NCBI GenBank assembly: GCA_934444645.1
Contig: CAKSCV010000006.1
Coordinates: 72,079 to 136,078, forward strand
Source: an uncultured Eubacteriales bacterium
GTDB lineage: Bacteria; Bacillota; Clostridia; Oscillospirales; CAG-382
Reading direction: 5' to 3'
DNA: 64,000 nt
Position 1 is the first letter of the stretch; every line of letters starts with the position of its first letter. Under the pieces are notes generated by a model, which was not told where the DNA came from, did no database searches, and saw only the letters and a program-made list of their open reading frames with translations. The position numbers were made by a program, and so were the translations under genes. Below, piece by piece: positions 26,673 to 34,478 of the stretch.

Positions 26673-26805
26673 TTAATGTTTAAGATATTCATATTATACA
26701 TCGAGATTTTCTGTTTGTCAACAATATTTTTGATTTTTGTATTTACAATCTTTTTAAAGCTTTCCGCTAATGCTACTATTTTCGTTCATCCTTTTGTATG
26801 GCTAT
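26658..26805. other. Invertible promoter segment (OFF orientation)
   Basis: This 148-bp AT-rich interval between perfect inverted repeats contains no gene and one perfect consensus promoter on the - strand. No comparably good + strand promoter is visible here; the best candidate is TATAAC at 26803-26808 with a poor -35. As drawn, the downstream cohesin operon therefore lacks a strong promoter. Flipping the segment would place the promoter at about 26742-26770 on the + strand, some 75 bp upstream of the operon's first start codon. Confidence 0.85.
26693..26721 (-). promoter_or_regulatory. Perfect sigma-A consensus promoter inside the invertible segment
   Basis: Reading leftward: TTGACA (26716-26721), exactly 17 bp, TATAAT (26693-26698). 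As oriented it fires into the 3' end of the recombinase gene on the antisense strand. Confidence 0.92.
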
Positions 26806-26827
26806 AACATAATCACAATTATGTTGT
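26806..26827. repeat. Right inverted repeat (recombination site) IRR
   Basis: Exact reverse complement of 26636-26657, with core CACA between AACATAAT and ATTATGTT. It lies 24 bp before the first start codon of the cohesin operon, so it stays in the transcript leader when the promoter is ON. No T tract follows it on the + strand, so it should not terminate the operon mRNA. Confidence 0.9.
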
Positions 26828-26851
26828 AACTGTGAGGGATGGGAGACGCAT

Positions 26852-28099
26852 ATGCACCGCTTCAAGAAAAAATCAGCCCTATGCGCAATAACGGCCGCCG
26901 CTGCGGTAGGGTTATCCTGGCTGTCCTTTTGTGCGCAAGCACTTCATTTTTCCGATGTTGCACCATCGGCATGGTACTATGAGGACGTAAATTATGTTGT
27001 CACGCAGCAGTTGATGAATGGAACGGGAGGGAACACATTTTCGCCGGATTTGACCACCACACGCGCCATGATAACAACCGTTTTATGGCGATTGGAAAAC
27101 CAACCGTTTTCAGAAAGCAAACTTTCTTTTGAAGACGTAAAACCAGATTCGTATTATGCGCAAGCTGTCGCTTGGGCTTATAAAAACGAATTGATCAACG
27201 GATACAGTGACAAGTTTTTTGCACCAAACGATTCCGTAACGCGCGAACAACTTGCCACCATGCTTTTTCGCTACGCAAGCTTTAAAAAGCAAGATGTATC
27301 ACAGCGAAACTCTCTTGAAAACTATACGGATAAAGACGAAATCAGCAATTACGCCGTAGAAGCTCTAAAATGGGCAAATGCAGCAGGTCTTATCACCGGT
27401 ATGTCATCGGAGGTCCTTGCTCCGAAAGATACCGCTAAAAGATGTCAGGTTGCAGCAATATTAAAACGATTTCACAGCACTTTTTTGTCAACCGATGAAA
27501 ATGATTCCGCACCTGCGCAGACAAAATCCGAGGAACACGCAAAATCGGGCACCGACAATGCCGACGCTGAAGCGAATAATGAGAAAAACACCGAAAACAG
27601 CGGAGCTTCGGGAAAACCTAAACCATCAACGGTGAAAGAAACGACGGGCACCGGCGCTTCTGCGTCGCAGGAATCGGAAACCGACCAAAAGCCGACTGTT
27701 TTTGCAGAGACTCTTTCCGGACAGAGCGGCGATATCGTGGAAATGCATATACAGATCAAACACAATCCCGGTGTTTTAGGCATGATGTTTTCGATCATTT
27801 TTGACGATACGGTGTTCAAATTGGAAAGTGCCGAAAACGGAGCAGCTGTTGACGGTGTTTTGGAATTAACAACCTCCAAAACATTAGAAAGCGGTGCAAA
27901 ATTCGTTTGGGATGGGTTGGAAATTGCGCCGGAGCAAATTAAGGACGGAGATATACTGATTCTTCGTTTTCAAATATTACCGGACGCACAAGCCAAGGAA
28001 TACCCGATACAAATTTACTGCGAAAGCGGCGATGTTGTAAACAACGATTTGGAAAGTATCGAAATTACAATCGAAAACGGAGGGATTACGGTTAAGTAA
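26852..28099 (+). CDS. SLH-anchored cohesin protein (anchoring scaffoldin-like)
   Basis: A 415-residue protein with a signal peptide (1-30), three SLH domains (about 31-205, with F-S-D-V, F-E-D-V and Y-T-D-K openings and T-R-A or T-R-E motifs), an Ala/Glu/Asn/Thr-rich linker (about 208-285) and one C-terminal cohesin domain (about 288-415). The cohesin shows G-V-L-G-x-x-F-S-I-I-F-D-D, a central strand D-G-D-I-L-I-L-R-F and an ending G-D-V-V-N-N-D-L. Cohesins bind dockerins through calcium; SLH plus cohesin is the layout of cell-wall anchoring scaffoldins such as SdbA or OlpA of Clostridium thermocellum. GGGAG lies 8 bases before the ATG. It is the first gene after the invertible promoter, so its expression should be phase-variable. 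A partner is the dockerin of the third gene in this operon. Confidence 0.88.
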   Translation: MHRFKKKSALCAITAAAAVGLSWLSFCAQALHFSDVAPSAWYYEDVNYVVTQQLMNGTGGNTFSPDLTTTRAMITTVLWRLENQPFSESKLSFEDVKPDSYYAQAVAWAYKNELINGYSDKFFAPNDSVTREQLATMLFRYASFKKQDVSQRNSLENYTDKDEISNYAVEALKWANAAGLITGMSSEVLAPKDTAKRCQVAAILKRFHSTFLSTDENDSAPAQTKSEEHAKSGTDNADAEANNEKNTENSGASGKPKPSTVKETTGTGASASQESETDQKPTVFAETLSGQSGDIVEMHIQIKHNPGVLGMMFSIIFDDTVFKLESAENGAAVDGVLELTTSKTLESGAKFVWDGLEIAPEQIKDGDILILRFQILPDAQAKEYPIQIYCESGDVVNNDLESIEITIENGGITVK

Positions 28100-28155
28100 A
28101 GATTCCGAAAAAATGAAATGGAAAAGATTTCGAAACAAAATGATGAGGTGAAAAA

Positions 28156-29307
28156 ATGGAAAAACACTTGAAACGAACCGCGTTTTTTCTGATGCTGCTC
28201 TGCACGCTTGGGTGTGTGTGCTTTGCGACGCCGCTCATTGCGGTCGGCACGGCAGAAATCACGGGACAAACCGCAAAAGTTCCGATTGAATTGTCAGGAA
28301 ATACTGGGATATGCGGCGCGATCCTGTCGGTTCAGTATGACTCTGAATTGCAGTTGGTTGAAGTAAAAAAAGGTGAAGCTTTGGACACTTTGACATTGAC
28401 GAAACCCGGTAAGTTGTCCGCTAATCCGATAAATCTCGGTTGGGACGGTGTAGAAGAGGACTCTTCAAATGGAATTATCATCTATCTTACGTTTGTTTTG
28501 CCGGAGCATACAGGAAATTTTGAAATCATGCTATCATACAAAGACGGCGATATTGTAAACGGAGATCTGAATCCTGTAAACATTCAACTTCAAAACGGAA
28601 CAATTGCCGCTTTTTCAGATAAGCCGAATTCAAACCCTTCTGAGGACCCTACTGACCCGAATAAAACAGTTTTGATGATTGAAACGATGACAGCCACCCG
28701 GGGGAAAGCCATAAAAATGCCCATACAACTTTCGGGAAACAAGGGTATTTGCGGTGCCTCTGTGCAAATTGCATATGATCCGGCTCTAGCTCTGACCGGC
28801 ATTGAACAAGGCAGTGCTTTGAATTCATTATCTATGACAAAACCAGGAAAGTTAACAACATCCCCCATCACCATTGGCTGGGACGGCTTGGATCAAGATA
28901 CAACCAACGGAACAATTGCTTGGCTATGTTTTACCACACCGAACCAAGTCGGTACATATTCAGTTGATCTTTCGTATGACGGGGGAAATATTGTAGATGG
29001 CGATTTACAGCCAGTTGAAGTAACAACCGTTTCCGGTCAAATTGTTGTTCAAGAAGAAGATATAACAAATGTAACCGTCGTTATCGGAAACAGAAGCTCC
29101 ATTTTACAAGGAAATCCTGTCGGCAATTCTCAAGTTTACGTTGCTTATTATTCCGCAGCCGGGAAAATGCTTTCCGTAAAGATATTCCCTATAAGTGATG
29201 GCGGTATTTACGAATCCGCTGTTTCTGCCGCTAAAACAGCAAAAATCTTCTGGTTAGACGAAAACCTGCAGCCGGTATGTAAAGCAAAAACAATTTTTTT
29301 GAAATAA
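28156..29307 (+). CDS. Secreted double-cohesin protein
   Basis: A 383-residue protein with a signal peptide (about 1-29) and two tandem cohesin domains (about 32-152 and 174-295). They share I-P-I/V-P-I-x-L-S-G-N-x-G-I-C-G-A, L-T-K/M-T-K-P-G-K-L, W-D-G and G-D/N-I-V-x-G-D-L motifs, so they arose by duplication. The short linker between them is Pro/Asn/Asp-rich. The last 75 residues form a small beta-rich module that I cannot name. No dockerin, SLH, sortase signal or lipobox is seen, so it must be held by another interaction or released. It lies 56 bp after the SLH-cohesin gene and 29 bp before the cohesin-dockerin gene, clearly one operon. It may act as a bivalent adaptor joining two dockerin-bearing proteins. 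Confidence 0.85.
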   Translation: MEKHLKRTAFFLMLLCTLGCVCFATPLIAVGTAEITGQTAKVPIELSGNTGICGAILSVQYDSELQLVEVKKGEALDTLTLTKPGKLSANPINLGWDGVEEDSSNGIIIYLTFVLPEHTGNFEIMLSYKDGDIVNGDLNPVNIQLQNGTIAAFSDKPNSNPSEDPTDPNKTVLMIETMTATRGKAIKMPIQLSGNKGICGASVQIAYDPALALTGIEQGSALNSLSMTKPGKLTTSPITIGWDGLDQDTTNGTIAWLCFTTPNQVGTYSVDLSYDGGNIVDGDLQPVEVTTVSGQIVVQEEDITNVTVVIGNRSSILQGNPVGNSQVYVAYYSAAGKMLSVKIFPISDGGIYESAVSAAKTAKIFWLDENLQPVCKAKTIFLK

Positions 29308-29336
29308 AGAAATAAAAAGAAAGAAGGAAGTAAAAC

Positions 29337-32300
29337 ATGAACCGCAAACGATTCACAGCACTGTTTTTGGCTTTTGCCATGCTACTGTCGACTTGTATGC
29401 CGATAGGAGTATTTGCAGAAAGTACAAAACCAACCATTACAGTACAGTCTGTAAAAGACCTTGCCGGAGCAACCGTAACAGTAAATGTTACGGTTACCAA
29501 CAATCCCGGCATCTTAGGCGCAACGCTGACTGTCGATTTTGATGATGCACTTTCGCTTGTCAGTGCATCATCCGGAGAAGCTTTTTCCACACTTACCATG
29601 ACAAAGCCGGGTGATCTTCAGCCGCCATGCAATTTTGTATGGGATGGTCAGGAATTAAGTGATTCCGATATAAAAGACGGCATTATACTCTCGCTCGAAT
29701 TCAAAATTCCGGAAAATGCGGAGCCGGATACATCCTATCCGATCACATTTTCTTATATAGACGGCGATATTCTGAATGCCGGTATGCAACCGATTGATGT
29801 TTCTATTGTTAATGGCGAAATCTCTGTCGTTGACTTCACTTACGGCGACTTGAACGATGATAACAAGGTGAATTTTACAGATGTCATCCTGCTGCGCCGC
29901 GAAATTGCCGGCAAATATGTTCAGACCATCAACAAAAAAGCCGCCGATGTAAACTGTGACAATCGTTTGAATACAGCAGACGTTATTTTGATGCGTCGCT
30001 TTATTGTTGGTGGATACGATATCACATTCCCGCTTCTGCCGCTTTGCGTACACGATTTACTTAAGGTGGAAGCCCAAGCCCCTACCGGCACTGAAGATGG
30101 CAACATCGCATATTGGACCTGCCAAAAGTGCGGCAAGTATTTCGCAGATGCCAATGCAAGTAAGGAAATTTCACTTTTGGATACCGTCATAAAAGCAACC
30201 GGAAATGCCATTGAATATGATTTGAACAAAGGAAACACCGACATATATTTAGTGAATCAAAACATCGATAACCCCAATCCGGACTATTATTCTTCTGAAA
30301 CCGGGTTGATCTTAAAAGATTTATATGCCGACGGTTATCAATTTCTTGGCTGGTATACGGAACCTTTGGGCGGAACAAGAGTAACCGAGATTAAGGCTGG
30401 TGAAACCGGTAATAAAAAGCTCTATGCGCACTGGGAAAAAGCCGTATACAAAATCACCTTTGACTCTCCGGATGTTCCGTGGGCAGCACAGACATACACG
30501 GTTGATGAGGGCGCAACATTAACCAATCCTTCGTGGTTTGGATATACGTTTGTTGGTTGGTCTAATGATGACGGTTTCCTTGTTACGGAAATTAAGCCGG
30601 GCACAACCGGCAACATTACTTTGCATGCGAACTGGACTTCCGACCGTAACAAGGCAGTAAGCTATAGCAATTACGGGAAACCGATTATTATCGAAGACAA
30701 CAACAAGGGACAGTTTTTGTTTGTTTATAATATCGGACGAATCGAAAATGTGCCGCTTTCTGAAATTGAATACATCGGAAAAACGCAAACACTCAGCATA
30801 GATAAAGAGTACAAGGTAACCGATTCAGTGACCGCGGAAGATGCAAAGACGATTGCTCAAACGGTTGCAAGAGCAACAACGGAATCTTCCGGTTGGACTT
30901 TGTCAAAAGACTGGGAACAAATCTATGAAGCCGGAGAAGAATATGCTGACAAGCAAGTTAAGAGTGAAGAACGAACCGACTCGCAAGGAAATGTCGTTGG
31001 AGGCAAATATTTTGTCAGCAACAGCAACAGCGGTTCCACTTATGTCAGCTCGGAATCGGGCGGTTCTTCTGCGGTATCTGCTAAGATCACAACAGCAAAT
31101 TCTGTTGGCATTAACCAGTCCTACGATAAGCAAACCAGTTCCGATACCTATGTCGCCAGCAAATTGGGCGTAACCAACACAACAGAGGCCAGTGCCGGTG
31201 TCAAATTCCCGGTAAAAGTGATCGATGTCAGCGCCGGAATTAAAAATACGACGACTGTCAGTGCTGAAGTCGAAGCTAACCGTCGAGACACTGTCAACGA
31301 GGCATATCATGTAGACGGACAAAAGTCGAGCTTTATAGGAACGAATTTCGAACAAAACAACTCCTCCTATTTTAGCAACACGGTTAACAAATCCAATTCT
31401 TGGAACTCTAGCAACGGCTATGAACAAAGCAAGGAAACCAGCAATGAAACCTCAGTTACGGACGCAATCTCCAACGAAATTGCAAAAACAAACAAGTATA
31501 ATTTGAGCAAAGCACTCTCGGAAGGCAGTACGGAAAACAATACTGTATCCTATACAAACAGTACAAATGATGAAGCTTCTGCCACAGTCAGATTTGTTTC
31601 TGATAAATCCCAGACTGAAACAAAACATATTACCTTCAATTCTGACAGACCTGGTTATTACCGCTTGGTCATGGCAGGTACGATCCATATATACGGCGTT
31701 GTGGGCTATGACGTTGCCACAAGTTCGTACTTTACCTATACGTTTAACGTACAGGATGATGCAACAAGAGAATATTTGGATTACTCCAAAGACAATTCAT
31801 TATTTGACGACTGCGAAAACGGCGTAGTAGATTTTGAGATTCCGTATGAAGTTAACGAGTATATCACCGCAGTAACGGGTGATACAGTCGCGGCCGGTCT
31901 TGAAGTTCATAATAATGTGGTTACTGATTTTGAAGCTCCGGACGATTTTGACGGTACAGTTGTTATTCCGCAATACTATTCGGTCAACAACTTGGATAAA
32001 ACATATTCTGCCTACAAAACAAAATCGTTTGCAGCCACTACTTTTAAGGGAAACACGAGCATCAAAACGGTCGTACTTCCGATTTATGTAACTGAAATTC
32101 CGGACGGCGCATTTGAGGGCTGTACCAATTTGGAAAGTATTATTGCTTTTGGCGTTACACGAATCGGTGCAAATGCATTCAAGGGTTGTACGTCGTTAAA
32201 GGCATTTGCTATTGATAACAAAGTAACCGCTCTTGGCGAGAATGCCTTTGAAGGTGTGCCCGAAATAGACGTTATGGCAGCAAATGCAGCGGTAGCCGAT

Positions 32301-34286
32301 GCAGCGATTCAATCCGGTGCTGAAAGAATAACGGTTAATCTGTCGCACCTGTCGGATGTTTATAGTGACAAGACCATTGTTGTCGATGAAAACACAGACT
32401 ACTTTGGCTTAATCGGAAATGGTTCAACTTATTCCAATGTATCTGTTAAGTCAGACGCCGCAGAAACCTTTATCAGCAACATGACCTTTGCAAACAGCCA
32501 TAAAACGCCGTTGGAGTTTAGTTCACCAAAAGTGACGCTTGCCAGAGTAACAGTTGAAAAAGCTCCCGGATTTGCACTGATTTTGAAAGCCGACACAACA
32601 GATGTAGGTTTGTTCGACACAATCGAACTGAATTCGGATGCCGCAAATGTGGCTATCAGTAAAAACGTAAATCTGTCAAAAGCAAACACAGGTGCCTTTG
32701 GCAAATTAAAAGTAAACGGAACCTATTTGATTTGCGGTGAAGTCGGAAATCAGAAAATGTTAGATGCTAACGAGCTTGTTTCAATCGAGAAAGATGCATA
32801 TGAAACCTATTTGAAATCCTTTGTAATCACATTTGATGCAAATAAAGGTGAAGTATCTCAAACAACCAAAGTCGCCTCATTCAACGTAAAAATCGGCGAA
32901 TTGCCCGTTCCTATACGTGCCGGTTACGGTTTTGTCGGTTGGTTTACGGAAAGAGACGGTGGCACACCGATCACAGCAGACACAGTTATCGAGTCTACAG
33001 CCAATATGACTTTGTATGCACATTGGGAAGCAAATGCTTACACTTTATCTTACAACGCCAACGGCGGCTCCGGAGCACCCGATTCACAAACAAAGTATCA
33101 TGATACAGATTTAACCATAAGCACGGTTGTTCCTACGAAGATCGGTCATACCTTTACCGGATGGTTGGCTTCGGAAAACGGAAAAAACTATCAGCCCGGC
33201 GAGAACCTGTCGGAAAATCGTCCATTAACCCTTACGGCTCAATGGACGCCCAACAAGTACACAGTCTATTTTGACGGTAATGGAGGCAGCCTCTCTTATA
33301 GCTCCAAAACCGTAACGTATTCCAAAACATACGGCGATTTCCCATCTGTTTCACGTACCGGATTCACCTTTGCCGGATGGTATACCTCCGATGGCTATGC
33401 CGTCTCTTCCGGTTCGACGGTATCCATTACAGCAAATCAAACATTAACTGCTCGTTGGAACGCAAATACATATACAGTTTATTTCAACGGTAATGGCGGC
33501 ACTCCCTCTTATGGTTCCAAAAACGTTGTCTTCACAGGCACATATGGTGATCTTCCGTCCGCATCGCGTACAGGATACAGCTTCACCGGATGGTATACTT
33601 CAGACGGAACACGCGTTTCTTCCGGAACACCGTATTCGACCGCAGGAGACGTGACCCTATATGCATATTGGTCAGCCAACAGCTACACCTATAACGTATA
33701 TTACCGCTCCGTCAACGGAACCGACCTCGGCTCCACGACCGTAACTTCCACCTTCGGTTCAACAAAGACCGTATATCCGATTGATGTAGCTGGCTATACG
33801 AAACCGTCTGCCCAGAATGTGACATGGGATTACGCCGGAGCAAAATCAGTGGTGCTTTCCTATTCTCCCATCCAAGTTAGCTTCACAACTGTGTCCGGTC
33901 AGCATTACTCTTCTCCTGTTACAACGCATAAGGCAACCGCAGAATACCGAAACAGAACGGCAACTTCCGTGCAAATGAGAGTCACTTGGACAGATACAGT
34001 TGAATTAAACGGTTGGAACTATAATTCACAAAGAATAACAGCCACAATTGGTTCGGTTAAGAGTTCTGAGGTAATTGTGGTTCCTTGGGGAGCTTGGGGT
34101 GAAAACAATAAAGGAGTAGCAAGTACACGTTCAAAAACGGCGTCAACCGAATGGGTAACTGTATCGGTGCAGCCTAATACGACCAGTGTCTCGGTCAGTG
34201 TTTACCACAGGCAAACCAATCAGCCCGGTACAACATTGGGTTCGGCATTTACCAAAAACTTCGATGCTGCTATTCCGAAGTATTGA
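29337..34286 (+). CDS. Giant cohesin-dockerin-InlB repeat surface adhesin
   Basis: A 1649-residue exported protein (signal peptide 1-28, GAAGGAAG upstream). Order: cohesin domain (about 32-165); type I-like dockerin (about 168-228) with two calcium loops, D-L-N-D-D-N-K-V and D-V-N-C-D-N-R-L, each followed by a V-I-L-x-R-R helix; two InlB-type repeats (about 295-435); a Ser/Thr/Asn-rich beta region (about 440-800) ending with R-P-G-Y-Y-R-L; a BspA-type LRR segment (about 890-960); a beta-helix-like stretch; at least four more InlB-type repeats (about 1160-1450); a MucBP-like segment and a C-terminal beta domain. Dockerins dock onto cohesins, so it can in principle bind either partner in the operon or self-associate. 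No enzyme domain is present. An adhesin-like role is an inference from the repeats. Confidence 0.87.
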   Translation: MNRKRFTALFLAFAMLLSTCMPIGVFAESTKPTITVQSVKDLAGATVTVNVTVTNNPGILGATLTVDFDDALSLVSASSGEAFSTLTMTKPGDLQPPCNFVWDGQELSDSDIKDGIILSLEFKIPENAEPDTSYPITFSYIDGDILNAGMQPIDVSIVNGEISVVDFTYGDLNDDNKVNFTDVILLRREIAGKYVQTINKKAADVNCDNRLNTADVILMRRFIVGGYDITFPLLPLCVHDLLKVEAQAPTGTEDGNIAYWTCQKCGKYFADANASKEISLLDTVIKATGNAIEYDLNKGNTDIYLVNQNIDNPNPDYYSSETGLILKDLYADGYQFLGWYTEPLGGTRVTEIKAGETGNKKLYAHWEKAVYKITFDSPDVPWAAQTYTVDEGATLTNPSWFGYTFVGWSNDDGFLVTEIKPGTTGNITLHANWTSDRNKAVSYSNYGKPIIIEDNNKGQFLFVYNIGRIENVPLSEIEYIGKTQTLSIDKEYKVTDSVTAEDAKTIAQTVARATTESSGWTLSKDWEQIYEAGEEYADKQVKSEERTDSQGNVVGGKYFVSNSNSGSTYVSSESGGSSAVSAKITTANSVGINQSYDKQTSSDTYVASKLGVTNTTEASAGVKFPVKVIDVSAGIKNTTTVSAEVEANRRDTVNEAYHVDGQKSSFIGTNFEQNNSSYFSNTVNKSNSWNSSNGYEQSKETSNETSVTDAISNEIAKTNKYNLSKALSEGSTENNTVSYTNSTNDEASATVRFVSDKSQTETKHITFNSDRPGYYRLVMAGTIHIYGVVGYDVATSSYFTYTFNVQDDATREYLDYSKDNSLFDDCENGVVDFEIPYEVNEYITAVTGDTVAAGLEVHNNVVTDFEAPDDFDGTVVIPQYYSVNNLDKTYSAYKTKSFAATTFKGNTSIKTVVLPIYVTEIPDGAFEGCTNLESIIAFGVTRIGANAFKGCTSLKAFAIDNKVTALGENAFEGVPEIDVMAANAAVADAAIQSGAERITVNLSHLSDVYSDKTIVVDENTDYFGLIGNGSTYSNVSVKSDAAETFISNMTFANSHKTPLEFSSPKVTLARVTVEKAPGFALILKADTTDVGLFDTIELNSDAANVAISKNVNLSKANTGAFGKLKVNGTYLICGEVGNQKMLDANELVSIEKDAYETYLKSFVITFDANKGEVSQTTKVASFNVKIGELPVPIRAGYGFVGWFTERDGGTPITADTVIESTANMTLYAHWEANAYTLSYNANGGSGAPDSQTKYHDTDLTISTVVPTKIGHTFTGWLASENGKNYQPGENLSENRPLTLTAQWTPNKYTVYFDGNGGSLSYSSKTVTYSKTYGDFPSVSRTGFTFAGWYTSDGYAVSSGSTVSITANQTLTARWNANTYTVYFNGNGGTPSYGSKNVVFTGTYGDLPSASRTGYSFTGWYTSDGTRVSSGTPYSTAGDVTLYAYWSANSYTYNVYYRSVNGTDLGSTTVTSTFGSTKTVYPIDVAGYTKPSAQNVTWDYAGAKSVVLSYSPIQVSFTTVSGQHYSSPVTTHKATAEYRNRTATSVQMRVTWTDTVELNGWNYNSQRITATIGSVKSSEVIVVPWGAWGENNKGVASTRSKTASTEWVTVSVQPNTTSVSVSVYHRQTNQPGTTLGSAFTKNFDAAIPKY

Positions 34287-34325
34287 TGAAATAAAACAGC
34301 AGGGCTGTTTTGCATAAGAATTGAA

Positions 34326-34370
34326 AACCTCCTATGGCTAATGCCTTCTCATTGCCATAGGAGGTTTTTT
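34326..34370 (+). terminator. Terminator of the cohesin operon
   Basis: A 13-bp perfect stem (34326-34338 with 34354-34366) followed by T residues, 39 bp after the stop of the giant adhesin. Confidence 0.92.
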
Positions 34371-34424
34371 CATTATCAAATAAAACTGAAAAAGGGCAAT
34401 AATCACAAAAAACTTCGGAACTTT

Positions 34425-34453
34425 TTGGCATCAAGATGCGTCTGATTTATAAA
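34425..34453 (+). promoter_or_regulatory. Promoter of the SLH-serpin gene
   Basis: TTGGCA (34425-34430), a 17-bp spacer and TATAAA (34448-34453), 25 bp before the ATG. Confidence 0.65.
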
Positions 34454-34478
34454 TAATTCACGAAAGGACTCTGCCATC

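Noticed and set aside
26803..26808. TATAAC as a + strand -10 box for the cohesin operon in this orientation
   Set aside because: The matching -35 region is poor; I keep it only as a weak basal possibility.
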